Shown: one piece after another, positions 1-7,520 of the stretch | How positions within the stretch are numbered: the stretch's first letter is position 1 | Layout: each line of letters begins with the position of its first letter | DNA from: Hyphomicrobiales bacterium | Lineage (GTDB): Bacteria; Pseudomonadota; Alphaproteobacteria; Parvibaculales; Parvibaculaceae | Assembly (NCBI GenBank): GCA_016124805.1 | Contig: WGND01000011.1 | Location: 186,001 to 250,000 of the forward strand | Direction of reading: 5' to 3' | Length of the DNA stretch: 64,000 nucleotides | Made by a program: the position numbers and the translations under genes | The notes under the pieces: generated by a model | What the model was told of the DNA's origin: nothing | Seen by the model: the letters and a program-made list of their open reading frames with translations, nothing else | Database searches by the model: none

Positions 1-443
1 TGATCCGTGCCGTGCGCGAAACCGGTGCCCGTGTGCAGCTCATCACCGATGGTGACGTGGCCGGCATCATCGCGACGACCGATCCTGAAACAGGCGTTGA
101 TATCTATCTGGGCGTCGGCGGCGCACCGGAGGGTGTGCTGGCGGCTGCCGCGCTCCGCTGCATCGGGGGGCAGATGCAGTCGCGTCTGGTCACCGACAGT
201 GAAGACCAGAAGGCACGCGCCCTCAAAATGGGCATCAAGGACTTCAACAAGAAGTTCGAGTTGATGGAAATGGCCTCGGGCGATGTAATCTTTGCTGCAA
301 CGGGTGTAACCGATGGCTGGCTGCTTGATGGCATCCATCAGTCGCGCGCCGGTGTGACGACCCATTCCATCGTCATGCGCTCGCACACCGGCACCGTGCG
401 TCAGGTGAAATCGTTTTATCCCGATATAGAGAAGTTCAAATAG
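1..443 (+). CDS. glpX: Fructose-1,6-bisphosphatase class II, C-terminal part
   Basis: The 5' end lies outside the window; the first complete codon starts at base 3 and about 147 residues remain. Class II FBPase dephosphorylates fructose 1,6-bisphosphate in gluconeogenesis in the cytoplasm. The sequence shows the GlpX C-terminal signature LITDGDVAGII followed by GVGGAPEGVLAAAAL, and the closing ATGVTDGWLLDG and SFYPDIEKFK-type end seen in alphaproteobacterial GlpX. It is followed after 36 bases by recJ on the same strand, a common neighbour in alphaproteobacteria, so the two may share a transcript. Family assignment is secure from these motifs; nothing can be said of the missing N-terminus. 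Confidence 0.93.
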   Translation, partial: IRAVRETGARVQLITDGDVAGIIATTDPETGVDIYLGVGGAPEGVLAAAALRCIGGQMQSRLVTDSEDQKARALKMGIKDFNKKFELMEMASGDVIFAATGVTDGWLLDGIHQSRAGVTTHSIVMRSHTGTVRQVKSFYPDIEKFK

Positions 444-479
444 GTTTCTCCTCTCACGGGAGACACCATCGGAGGATCA

Positions 480-2288
480 TTGGAGAGCGCAGCACGTCAT
501 TTTCTGGGTGTCGACCGTTCAGTGACAGGGCGGGCCTGGATCGGACGGCTTGAAGATGATCGCCAGGCGCTGGCCATTGCCCAGCGTGAGGGCATTCCGG
601 AAATCGTTGCCCGCGTCCTTGCCGGGCGGGGCGTGACGGCAGAGGAAACCGCTGCCTATCTCGCACCCAGCCTGAAAACGCTGATGCCGGACCCTTCCGT
701 GTTGAAAGACATGGACAAGGCGGCAGACCGCATCGCGCGCGCCATCATGGATGGCGAGAAGGTTGCCGTCTTTGGTGACTATGATGTCGATGGCGCCACC
801 TCCAGCGCCTTGCTGCATCGCTTCTTCCGCGCGCTTGGCGCGTCGTTGCGCATCTATATTCCCGATCGTATTCGCGAAGGCTATGGCCCCAATGCGCCGG
901 CGCTGATGACGCTGCGCGATGAAGGCATCGGCATCATCATCACGGTGGATTGCGGCACCATGGCGCATAAGCCGCTGGGTCTGGCGGCAGATGCCGGTCT
1001 TGAGGTGATTGTCATTGACCATCATCAGGCCGAACCTGCATTGCCGCCCGTCTATGCGCTCGTTAATCCCAACCGGCTGGATGATGACAGCGGGCTGGGC
1101 ACGCTGGCTGCGGCGGGTGTCACCTTCCTCTTTATCGTGGCGATCAACCGGGCGCTGCGCCAAGCCGGATTTTACGACAGTCATGACGCGCCCGATTTGA
1201 TGGCACTGCTTGATCTTGTGGCGCTGGGTACGGTTTGCGACGTGGTCCCGCTTGTTGGGCTCAATCGCGGTTTTGTGTCTCAAGGGCTGCGGGTCATGGC
1301 GGCGCGCAACAATATCGGTCTGGCAGCGCTTGGCGATGTTTCCCGTTTTGACGGCAAGCCCGGGACCTATCATCTGGGCTTTCTGCTCGGTCCCCGCGTG
1401 AATGCCGGCGGGCGCGTGGGGCGTTCCGATCTCGGCGCGCGTTTGCTCACCACCGAGAATGGTGAGGAAGCGCGCGGCATTGCCGAAGAGCTTGATGTGC
1501 TCAACAAGGAACGCCAGGCCATTGAAGCGCAGGTGCTTCAGGAAGCCATGATGCAGGTCGAGGACGCACTCGGCGCCAGCCGGGCCAATGCCATGCCGCC
1601 GTTGATCATGGCGGTCGGCAAGGGCTGGCATCCCGGCGTCATCGGCATTGTCGCCAGTCGTCTGAAGGACAAATATGAGCGTCCGGCCATCGTCATCGCT
1701 GTGGATGCCAAGGGCGAGGGCAAGGGCTCAGGGCGCTCCATTTCAGGCGTTGATCTGGGGCGTGCGGTCACAGCCGCCCTTGAAGCAGGCTTGCTGGTCA
1801 ATGGCGGCGGCCACGCCATGGCGGCGGGTCTCACCATGCGGGCTGACAAGGTTGAGGCGCTCAACGATTTTCTGGCTGCCCGCATGGCTGACAGCGTATC
1901 AGCCGCGTCCGAATCACGTGCGCTCCGTCTGGATGGCGCGATCTCGCTCAAAGGAGCCACGCGCGGCCTTCTGGAGCTTCTGGAGCGCGCCGGGCCCTAT
2001 GGTGCGGGCAATCCCGAGCCGCGCTTTGCCATTCCCTCGGTGCGGGTCGTGCGGGCCGATCTCGTCGGCGGGGCCCATGTGCGGGTCATATTGTCGGGCG
2101 ATGATGGCGGACGGCTCAAGGGCATCGCCTTTCGGGCCGCAGAAACGCCTTTAGGCACGGCATTGCTCGATAAAGGCAGCGGGTTGATGCATCTGGCGGG
2201 CCGTTTGAAGCCCGATGACTGGCAGGGGCGCCAGGATGTGCAGCTTCATATTGAAGATGCGGTTGCCACGCGGGATGCCCAGCCCTAA
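480..2288 (+). CDS. recJ: Single-stranded-DNA-specific exonuclease RecJ
   Basis: A 602-residue DHH-family 5'-3' exonuclease acting in recombination and mismatch or base-excision repair. The metal-binding motifs are visible: DYDVDG at residues 100-105, VDCGT near 156-160, the DHH motif at 180-182, and the DHHA1-type GGGHAMAAG near residue 440. An OB-like C-terminal region follows. The start is TTG at 480, chosen because GGAGG at 471-475 sits four bases upstream and no better ATG lies nearby. Length matches typical RecJ. It follows glpX closely, and the downstream region carries the tRNA-Glu promoter. Confidence 0.96.
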   Translation: MESAARHFLGVDRSVTGRAWIGRLEDDRQALAIAQREGIPEIVARVLAGRGVTAEETAAYLAPSLKTLMPDPSVLKDMDKAADRIARAIMDGEKVAVFGDYDVDGATSSALLHRFFRALGASLRIYIPDRIREGYGPNAPALMTLRDEGIGIIITVDCGTMAHKPLGLAADAGLEVIVIDHHQAEPALPPVYALVNPNRLDDDSGLGTLAAAGVTFLFIVAINRALRQAGFYDSHDAPDLMALLDLVALGTVCDVVPLVGLNRGFVSQGLRVMAARNNIGLAALGDVSRFDGKPGTYHLGFLLGPRVNAGGRVGRSDLGARLLTTENGEEARGIAEELDVLNKERQAIEAQVLQEAMMQVEDALGASRANAMPPLIMAVGKGWHPGVIGIVASRLKDKYERPAIVIAVDAKGEGKGSGRSISGVDLGRAVTAALEAGLLVNGGGHAMAAGLTMRADKVEALNDFLAARMADSVSAASESRALRLDGAISLKGATRGLLELLERAGPYGAGNPEPRFAIPSVRVVRADLVGGAHVRVILSGDDGGRLKGIAFRAAETPLGTALLDKGSGLMHLAGRLKPDDWQGRQDVQLHIEDAVATRDAQP

Positions 2289-2326
2289 TTCATGTCTCAG
2301 CGCTGAAATGAGGTGACGCTGGGGGC

Positions 2327-2355
2327 TTGTCAGACCCGGCTTCCCGCCTTATAAG
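2327..2355 (+). promoter_or_regulatory. Likely sigma70-type promoter of tRNA-Glu
   Basis: TTGTCA at 2327-2332 and TATAAG at 2350-2355 are separated by exactly 17 bases, a good match to the consensus housekeeping promoter. The -10 lies inside a perfect 14-bp palindrome (2345-2358). It would start transcription roughly 35-40 bases before the tRNA at 2401. This is inferred from sequence match and position only. Confidence 0.6.
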
Positions 2356-2400
2356 GCGCGTCTCGGCAGTGCTCGCGCATTGCCCGCGCATCGCGCAGAT

Positions 2401-2475
2401 GCGCCCTTCGTCTATCGGTTAGGACGCCAGATTTTCATTCTGGAAAGAGGGGTTCGACTCCCCTAGGGCGTACCA
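2401..2475 (+). tRNA. tRNA-Glu (anticodon TTC)
   Basis: A full cloverleaf can be folded: acceptor GCGCCCT pairs with AGGGCGT, the anticodon stem CCAGA/TCTGG encloses a loop with TTC at 2434-2436, the T arm is AGGGG-loop-CCCCT, and CCA is encoded at 2473-2475. Its 3' 32 bases recur at 5000-5031, marking it as the integration target of the small island that begins immediately after it. Confidence 0.97.
2444..2475 (+). repeat. attL: 3' end of tRNA-Glu, left border repeat of island
   Basis: These 32 bases of the tRNA (anticodon-stem end, T arm, acceptor and CCA) are repeated directly at 5000-5031 with one mismatch (C2458 versus T5014). The neighbouring TTCTGG (2438-2443 region) also recurs at 4991-4996, separated by three extra A residues. 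Site-specific recombinases of the tyrosine family commonly use tRNA 3' ends, and the intact tRNA stays on the upstream side, as here. Confidence 0.85.
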
Positions 2476-2930
2476 AAAATCTCACAATAAAATCATTGGC
2501 TTAGTCCCTGTCGCTTGCGGGCTTTGAGAAGGGTAGACACTTTCCCGACGGGCGGTTAGACAGTTTCGCGTTCTGTTATGTAATTTCGCGCTCGTTGACG
2601 GAACTCTTTCGTTTTCATTCTGACCCATCCGGTGGTCCCTGCAATTCAACTCTTATGAACTATTGCCTTTCCTATACGTTTCGACCCCGCCAACTTCATT
2701 AGCCTTTTCACCAAGTTTAGCGGATTGAAAAATGTGATCGCTTGGCTAGTGATTGGCTCAATGAATAAGGCCCCTGGTCCAGCGGTTTTCGGCACAAAGT
2801 CTTTGGCAAACTTCCTATTTTGATCATGCTGTTGTGGCAATTTCTTAGAGCATTCCCCATATTCTGTTTAATGGTACGATTCGGACCTTTGGCTTAGTTG
2901 TAAAAATGAAACTTATAGGGACGATTTCAG
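2476..2930. other. Noncoding left flank of the island, with phased TTTC motifs
   Basis: No convincing gene lies in these 455 bases. A 64-codon minus-strand frame at 2646-2840 shows no recognisable domain and no clear ribosome site. Four TTTC motifs begin at 2541, 2564, 2584 and 2607, spaced 23, 20 and 23 bases, the middle two extended to TTTCGCG. Such phased copies near an element end can be recombinase or regulator sites. The last part must hold the promoter of the three-gene cassette, but I cannot place it confidently. Confidence 0.45.
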
Positions 2931-3659
2931 ATGGAGAATAATTACGGTCGTCCTCCAATTACCGAAGCCGTAGTTGAATTTCGGCTTTTGGCACCAGTTG
3001 ATGCAAACTTGGTGCAAAGAATTGGGACATCTTTTAATTCATTCTATCCACGTTCGGAAGATCTCCAGGAAATTGAATTTCAGATCGGACCGGCGGGCGC
3101 CCAAACTAGGCGGACAGGACTGGTTGGCTTCAAGCGCACGAACGTTGATGCAAATGAAATTGTGGTGATTAAGGCCGGGTCACTAAATATTGCACAACTA
3201 GCTCCATATCCGGGATGGGATCACTTTATAGAAAGAGTGAGGCGCGATTGGAAATTATGGCGCAGTAAAACTAATTATCGCGATCTTGCGCGTATTGGTG
3301 TGCGATTTTTGAATCGGATAGATATACCTCACGGTGCGGGTGAGGTGACCTTTGTCCCTAAGGATTATGTGTTGGTTGGTCCTGCAATTCCCGAGGCTTT
3401 CGGTGACCTAAAAGCTTATCATGTGAATGCTGTGCTTCGGAGTGAAGATTTGAGGGCAGATGTTACACTGAATTCTGGAACGGTTGAGTCGCCTTTGCTG
3501 AAGCATTCATCTCTGCTGCTGGACATTGATATTGGACGAATTGAAGATATGCCCAAAAAGGAAGATGATATATTTGAATTTCTGGAAGCTGTTCGCCTGG
3601 AAAAAAATCGTCTTTTTGAGGCGTGTCTCACTGAAGATTCGCGAAAGCTTTTCTTATGA
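2931..3659 (+). CDS. TIGR04255-like protein, first gene of island cassette
   Basis: A 242-residue protein of unknown function. The N-terminal RPPITEAVVEFRL, the central GFKRTNVDANEIV stretch and the later RIGVRFLNRIDIP resemble the sporadically distributed TIGR04255 family as I remember it, for which no biochemical role is established. No signal peptide or membrane segment is seen, so it is probably cytoplasmic. AGGGA at 2917-2921 lies upstream of the ATG. Its stop overlaps the next start in ATGA, implying translational coupling. Codon use is AT-richer than that of recJ and the downstream genes, supporting transfer. The family match is from memory of motif shape and should be treated as likely, not proven. 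Confidence 0.75.
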   Translation: MENNYGRPPITEAVVEFRLLAPVDANLVQRIGTSFNSFYPRSEDLQEIEFQIGPAGAQTRRTGLVGFKRTNVDANEIVVIKAGSLNIAQLAPYPGWDHFIERVRRDWKLWRSKTNYRDLARIGVRFLNRIDIPHGAGEVTFVPKDYVLVGPAIPEAFGDLKAYHVNAVLRSEDLRADVTLNSGTVESPLLKHSSLLLDIDIGRIEDMPKKEDDIFEFLEAVRLEKNRLFEACLTEDSRKLFL

Positions 3660-4255
3660 GCACAAGGTTTTCAGTAGTAAGCAAGCCGCGGCCGGCATCA
3701 GGTTTTCCTTTGACTGAGATTCCCGGTAGTACCTCTGGTGCTATCTCGGAAAAGCTTGTGCAGGATCGTTACAGATCACTTTCACAAAGTGTGAGTGATG
3801 CACCAAAGAAGGAATCTGCAGCAACTTTGGAGCAAAAGCTGTTTGATGCATTGGTTAACGCGAAAGTGTCGACTTCCCATGTAGCAATGCATCTTGAGAA
3901 CGAATGGCGTCAAAGATTGTTTCGTCAACTTGATTCATTGATGGCTATAGAAGATTGGGATGCTTCCGACGCGCCTTTGGAGGGAAATTCATTCTCTACA
4001 TTCTTGCGCACTATTTTGTTTCTCAGGCCAAAACGTGCTCCGGGTTTAGGTATGACTTCCACAGGTGAAATTGTAGCGGCTTGGACGAGGGATCAGGACC
4101 GTCTAACGATGGAGTTTGGAAATGCAGACCAAGTTCGATGGACATTGTCGCGTGTTGACAGTGGGGGAAGGGAGCGCGCTGCCGGTGAAACTTATGCTGA
4201 TCGCATGGAGCAGGTTCTCGCACCGTATTTTCCAGATCGGTGGTTTGAACGATGA
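3656..4255 (+). CDS. Unknown protein, second gene of island cassette
   Basis: A 199-residue protein that I do not recognise as a named family. The first 60 residues look low in order (Ser, Lys and Pro-rich), followed by a more compact region: FLRTILFLRPKRAPGLGMT, then EIVAAW, then VRWTLSRV and RERAAGETYADRM, ending APYFPDRWFER. The alternating strands suggest a small alpha/beta or beta-rich domain. No transmembrane helix or signal peptide is visible. It overlaps the gene before and the gene after by four bases each (ATGA), so the three are expected to be made together. Function is unknown; a partner of the TIGR04255-like protein is the simplest inference. Confidence 0.75.
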   Translation: MSTRFSVVSKPRPASGFPLTEIPGSTSGAISEKLVQDRYRSLSQSVSDAPKKESAATLEQKLFDALVNAKVSTSHVAMHLENEWRQRLFRQLDSLMAIEDWDASDAPLEGNSFSTFLRTILFLRPKRAPGLGMTSTGEIVAAWTRDQDRLTMEFGNADQVRWTLSRVDSGGRERAAGETYADRMEQVLAPYFPDRWFER

Positions 4256-4689
4256 GTGTCGTTAATATCCCGCATGAGCATCACGTTATTCGTTATGCTT
4301 CTTGGACCAAGCTGAGGAAAGATGAGAACGACAACGTGCTCGGTATACTCCCGGATGCTTTGAGACTCCGGGAGGTTGAAACGTCGTTGTCTACGACATG
4401 GATCGAGTGGTTTGATGGCCCACCGCAGAACCAATATCTCAATGCAGTAGAAATGATACGGAGGACAATGTCAGTCTCGCCTCGCGGAGGTATGTCTAAG
4501 GCGAATGTTGGAAATCTCCGCGAGCTGTGCCAAACAGAAAATGTTTCTATTCGTATAGTACATGAACCGACTGACGAGAATGATGCCCATGCTAGCATTC
4601 GTCGGTTGCCTCGCGATAATTTGGACTTGCTTGAATTGCTAGCGGCAGAGGCTTTTACGGAAACGATTTTGAATCGCGATCTTCCTTAG
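4252..4689 (+). CDS. Unknown protein, third gene of island cassette
   Basis: A 145-residue acidic protein of no recognised family. Visible features are an N-terminal HHVIRYASWTKLRKDE segment, a LREVETSLSTTWIEWFDG stretch and an Ala/Leu/Glu-rich C-terminal helix (LLELLAAEAFTETIL). No membrane segment, metal motif or nuclease motif stands out. The ATG overlaps the previous stop. I have the impression that genes of this kind recur next to TIGR04255 genes in other proteobacteria, which would make a conserved three-gene unit, but that is an unverified recollection. Confidence 0.72.
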   Translation: MSVVNIPHEHHVIRYASWTKLRKDENDNVLGILPDALRLREVETSLSTTWIEWFDGPPQNQYLNAVEMIRRTMSVSPRGGMSKANVGNLRELCQTENVSIRIVHEPTDENDAHASIRRLPRDNLDLLELLAAEAFTETILNRDLP

Positions 4690-4999
4690 TCTGTATGCAC
4701 CCGATTTACTTGCTCCGCCTTTAAAAAAAGACGTGTCTAAACCGATAACAATATGTCGTTCGCAAAGTCTGGTGGCATCGCAGGATGAAGGTCAAGTAAG
4801 TTTGCTTTCAAATCTAGATAGCCAACGTCATGGCCATTCGACTTTGCATTATTTAATTTACGAACCTCAATATTTTCTTGAGTGAAAGGTGTGGTCAGTT
4901 TTTACTTTAAGTTACTGATGTATATATGAATTATTTGACGGAAAAATCTATCTAACCCATTGAAATTATTTAATTCTCTCCCTCTTTCCTTTCTGGAAA
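4690..4999. other. AT-rich noncoding right flank of the island
   Basis: About 310 bases without a credible gene. The stretch 4840-4990 is strongly A/T-rich with several TTATTTAATT-like tracts, unlike the chromosomal background. It ends at the TTCTGG-A-tract that precedes the repeated tRNA end. It could hold recombinase arm sites or a decayed gene; nothing specific can be claimed. Confidence 0.5.
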
Positions 5000-5031
5000 A
5001 AAGAGGGGTTCGATTCCCCTAGGGCGTACCA
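5000..5031 (+). repeat. attR: truncated copy of tRNA-Glu 3' end
   Basis: A 32-base direct copy of 2444-2475 with one substitution in the T loop (T at 5014). It lacks the D arm, the anticodon and the 5' acceptor strand, so it is not a functional tRNA. It marks the right border of the island. Normal GC-rich coding resumes within about 220 bases. Confidence 0.85.
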
Positions 5032-5190
5032 TTATTGAGCATCTCCCGAACTTATTGAACGGCTCACGCAGGGTTTGCCTTGCGCGCGCGTGCGAACTGA
5101 AATTCCTCGTTCATTCTTGCAAAGCCGGGCTTGCAAAGCTTGCCTGTGGGCGCGATTGCGGCACAATGCTAAAAAGAAACTCAGGTCAGG

Positions 5191-5212
5191 GGGGCAACCG
5201 GATGGTTGTCCC
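5191..5212 (+). promoter_or_regulatory. Hairpin in leader of nitronate monooxygenase-like gene
   Basis: GGGGCAACC and GGTTGTCCC can form a nine-pair stem (one G-U) with a GGAT loop, about 43 bases before the start codon at 5256. It is followed by TGAAAAA rather than a T tract, so a leader structure is as likely as a terminator for reading from the island side. The role is unknown. Confidence 0.3.
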
Positions 5213-5255
5213 TGAAAAATGAATTCGGCGGCACGCCGTTCAGCAGGGCAGGAAC

Positions 5256-6233
5256 ATGAAAACACGCATTACAGAGCTTTTTGGAATCCAGCACCCGATC
5301 ATTCAGGGCGGCATGCATTTTGTGGGGCTGGCCGAGATGGCTTCGGCCGTGTCCAATGCCGGCGGCCTTGGCATCATCACGGGGTTGACCCAGCCGACGC
5401 CGGAAAAGCTGGTGGAGGAAATTGCCAAATGCAGCAAGATGACGTCCAAGCCCTTTGGCGTGAACCTCACCTTCCTGCCGGGCTTTGCCAATCCGCCTTA
5501 CCCGGAATATATCGACGCGATCATTGACGGCGGCGTGAAGGTCATCGAAACAGCCGGTCGCAGCCCGGAAGCCTATATGGACAAGATCAAGGGCGCGGGC
5601 ATCAAGGTCATCCATAAATGCACCTCGGTCCGCCATTCCCTCAAGGCCGAGAAAATCGGCTGCCATGCCGTCAGTGTCGATGGTTTTGAATGCGGCGGTC
5701 ATCCCGGCGAAGATGACATTCCCAACATGATCCTGCTGCCGCGCGCGGCTGAAGAGCTGAAGATTCCCTTCGTCGCCTCAGGCGGCATGGCCGATGGCCG
5801 TTCGCTCGTCGCCGCCATGGCCCTCGGCGCTGAAGGCATGAATATGGGCACGCGCTTCATCGCCACCAAGGAAGCGCCCGTTCATATCAATGTGAAGAAT
5901 GCGATTGTCGCGGCAAGCGAGCTCGACACGCGCCTCGTCATGCGGGGCCTGCGCAATACAGAGCGCGTGCTCACCAATGCGGCGGTTGAAAAGATCGTCG
6001 AGATTGAAAAAGAGAAGGGCGACAGCATCGCCATTGAAGATATTCGCGAACTGGTGGGCGGTGTCTATCCGCGCGTCATGCAGGAAGGTCTGATGGATGC
6101 AGGTGCCTGGAGCTGCGGCATGGTTGCAGGTCTCATCCACGACATCCCGACCTGTCAGGAGCTGATCGACAACATCATGAATGAAGCTGAAGCGATCATT
6201 CGCAAGCGTCTTGAAGGCTTCCTTGCCGCCTGA
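5256..6233 (+). CDS. Nitronate monooxygenase-like flavoprotein
   Basis: A 325-residue TIM-barrel FMN enzyme of the 2-nitropropane dioxygenase/nitronate monooxygenase family. It opens with HPIIQGGMHFVGLAEMASAV and has the GGLGIITG turn near residues 37-43, the SVDGFECGGHPGEDD segment (residues 140-154) with the conserved His, and the phosphate-binding ASGGMADGRS near 174-183 followed by GAEGMNMGTRF. Family members oxidise nitronates such as propionate 3-nitronate, but many are uncharacterised. The gene stands alone between the tRNA-Glu island and a bidirectional terminator. The start follows a weak AGGG-type ribosome site. Confidence 0.88.
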   Translation: MKTRITELFGIQHPIIQGGMHFVGLAEMASAVSNAGGLGIITGLTQPTPEKLVEEIAKCSKMTSKPFGVNLTFLPGFANPPYPEYIDAIIDGGVKVIETAGRSPEAYMDKIKGAGIKVIHKCTSVRHSLKAEKIGCHAVSVDGFECGGHPGEDDIPNMILLPRAAEELKIPFVASGGMADGRSLVAAMALGAEGMNMGTRFIATKEAPVHINVKNAIVAASELDTRLVMRGLRNTERVLTNAAVEKIVEIEKEKGDSIAIEDIRELVGGVYPRVMQEGLMDAGAWSCGMVAGLIHDIPTCQELIDNIMNEAEAIIRKRLEGFLAA

Positions 6234-6256
6234 TGCTGCCAACGCCTGAATAACAA

Positions 6257-6285
6257 ACGGCCCGCTTTTCAGCGGGCCGTTTTCG
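6257..6285. terminator. Bidirectional Rho-independent terminator
   Basis: ACGGCCCGC (6257-6265) and GCGGGCCGT (6272-6280) form a perfect nine-pair stem with a six-base TTTTCA loop. It is followed by TTTTC on the plus strand and preceded by an A-containing stretch that serves the minus strand. It sits between two converging genes that end at 6233 and 6287. Confidence 0.85.
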
Positions 6286-6286
6286 T

Positions 6287-6706
6287 TTACCAGTGACCGA
6301 TATTTTCCATCGAGGCCCAGGGCTCCTGCTTGGGCAGGGCGTCGCCCTTTTGCAGCAGCTCAATCGAGATATTGTCCGGCGAGCGCACAAAGGCCATATG
6401 CCCGTCGCGGGGCGGGCGGTTGATGGTGATGCCCGCATCCATCAGCTTCTGGCACAGGGCATAGATATCATCGACCTCATAGGCGAGATGGCCGAAATTG
6501 CGGCCTTCACCCAGTTCTTCCTTGTCCCAGTTATGGGTCAGCTCCACCTGGGCTTCTTTCTGGCCGGGGGCTGCGAGAAAGACGAGGCTGAAGCGACCGG
6601 CTTCAATGTCATATTGGCCGAGCTTTTCGAGGCCCAGCGCATCGCAGTAGAACGCCAGCGATTTGTCGAGATCATTGACTCGCACCATGGTGTGGAGATA
6701 TTTCAT
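6287..6706 (-). CDS. gloA: Lactoylglutathione lyase (glyoxalase I)
   Basis: A 139-residue VOC-fold metalloenzyme that isomerises the methylglyoxal-glutathione hemithioacetal to S-lactoylglutathione. All four metal ligands are in place: H5 in LHTMVRV, E55 in QVELTHNW, H73 in FGHLAYEV and E116 in SIELLQ. NDLDKSLAFYCDALGL is the usual first helix. It is a single-gene unit divergent from the sirtuin gene, with a 76-base intergenic region that must hold both promoters. It ends at the shared terminator with the upstream flavoprotein gene. Confidence 0.9.
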   Translation of the reverse strand: MKYLHTMVRVNDLDKSLAFYCDALGLEKLGQYDIEAGRFSLVFLAAPGQKEAQVELTHNWDKEELGEGRNFGHLAYEVDDIYALCQKLMDAGITINRPPRDGHMAFVRSPDNISIELLQKGDALPKQEPWASMENIGHW

Positions 6707-6782
6707 CTTCGCCTCTTGTCTTACTTTTGGATGTGTCCTGTGACTAATATGGGCATCATAACCCGAAAGTCACGAGGCTGTT

Positions 6783-7520
6783 TTGAACGAATTGAAGCGT
6801 GCCATAGACGAAGCCGCCCTGATTGTTGTGTTCACGGGCGCGGGCATCAGCACGGAATCCGGTGTGCCGGATTTCCGCAGCCCCGGTGGTCTGTGGACCA
6901 AAATGGCGCCGATCGAGTTCAAGGATTTTCTGGCCTCGCCCGAGTTGCGCGTGGAAGCCTGGAACCGGAAATTCGAAATCGACAAGACCATGATCAACGC
7001 CCAACCCAACAAGGGCCATATGGCGATTGCCAAGCTTGTCGATGAGGGGCGCGTGAGCCATGTCATCACGCAGAATATTGACAATCTGCATCAGCATTCC
7101 GGCGTGCCGCCTGAACAGATCATCGAGCTGCATGGCAATGGCACCTATGCCAAATGCTTAAGCTGCGGTCAGCGGCATGAGCTCACCGACGTCAAAGCCA
7201 TGCTTGAGGCGACGGGGCAGGCGCCCGAATGCGTCTCATGTGGCGGCATCGTCAAGGGGGCGACCATCTCCTTTGGCCAATCCATGCCGGAGGATGAGAT
7301 GATGCGGGCGCAGGAGGCGACCCTTGGCTGCGATCTCTTCATTGCCATAGGGTCTTCGCTGCAGGTTTATCCGGCTGCCGGTTTTCCCATTCTCGCCAAG
7401 AAAAACGGTGCGCTGCTAGTCATCCTCAATCGCGAACCCACGCCGCTCGACGAGATCGCTGATCTGGTGATCCATGACGAGATCGGCCCGACACTTGGCG
7501 CCGTCGCGATGCTGAACTGA
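6783..7520 (+). CDS. cobB: NAD-dependent protein deacylase, Sir2 family
   Basis: A 245-residue sirtuin that removes acyl groups from protein lysines using NAD. The motifs are complete: GAGISTESGVPDFR near residues 19-32, QNIDNLHQHSG at 97-107, the catalytic His in ELHGN (H117), and a zinc site with C125, C128, C150 and C153. GSSLQVYPA and a closing ILNREP follow. The start is TTG at 6783, supported by GAGG five bases before and the lack of an in-frame ATG. Its stop abuts the stop of the converging VOC gene with no base between. Confidence 0.92.
   Translation: MNELKRAIDEAALIVVFTGAGISTESGVPDFRSPGGLWTKMAPIEFKDFLASPELRVEAWNRKFEIDKTMINAQPNKGHMAIAKLVDEGRVSHVITQNIDNLHQHSGVPPEQIIELHGNGTYAKCLSCGQRHELTDVKAMLEATGQAPECVSCGGIVKGATISFGQSMPEDEMMRAQEATLGCDLFIAIGSSLQVYPAAGFPILAKKNGALLVILNREPTPLDEIADLVIHDEIGPTLGAVAMLN

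Larger units (their letters stand above)
2476..4999. mobile_element. Small genomic island integrated at tRNA-Glu
   Basis: The interval between the two copies of the tRNA 3' end is about 2.5 kb. It is visibly richer in A and T, and uses more A/T-ending codons, than the genes on either side (recJ, nitronate monooxygenase). It carries three tightly overlapping plus-strand genes (2931-4689) and long noncoding flanks. No integrase, excisionase, transposase or plasmid gene can be read on either strand, so it is either a remnant of a larger element or one mobilised in trans. The borders and composition are seen; acquisition by transfer is inferred. Confidence 0.8.

Noticed and set aside
519-1631. 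Minus-strand 370-codon open frame
   Set aside because: Antisense to recJ; a product of GC-rich codon bias.
2646-2840. 64-codon minus-strand frame in the island flank
   Set aside because: No ribosome site, no recognised domain and composition no better than random for this AT-rich region.
4991-5031. Second tRNA-Glu
   Set aside because: Only the 3' half is present; without anticodon and D arm it cannot be a functional tRNA and is better explained as attR.
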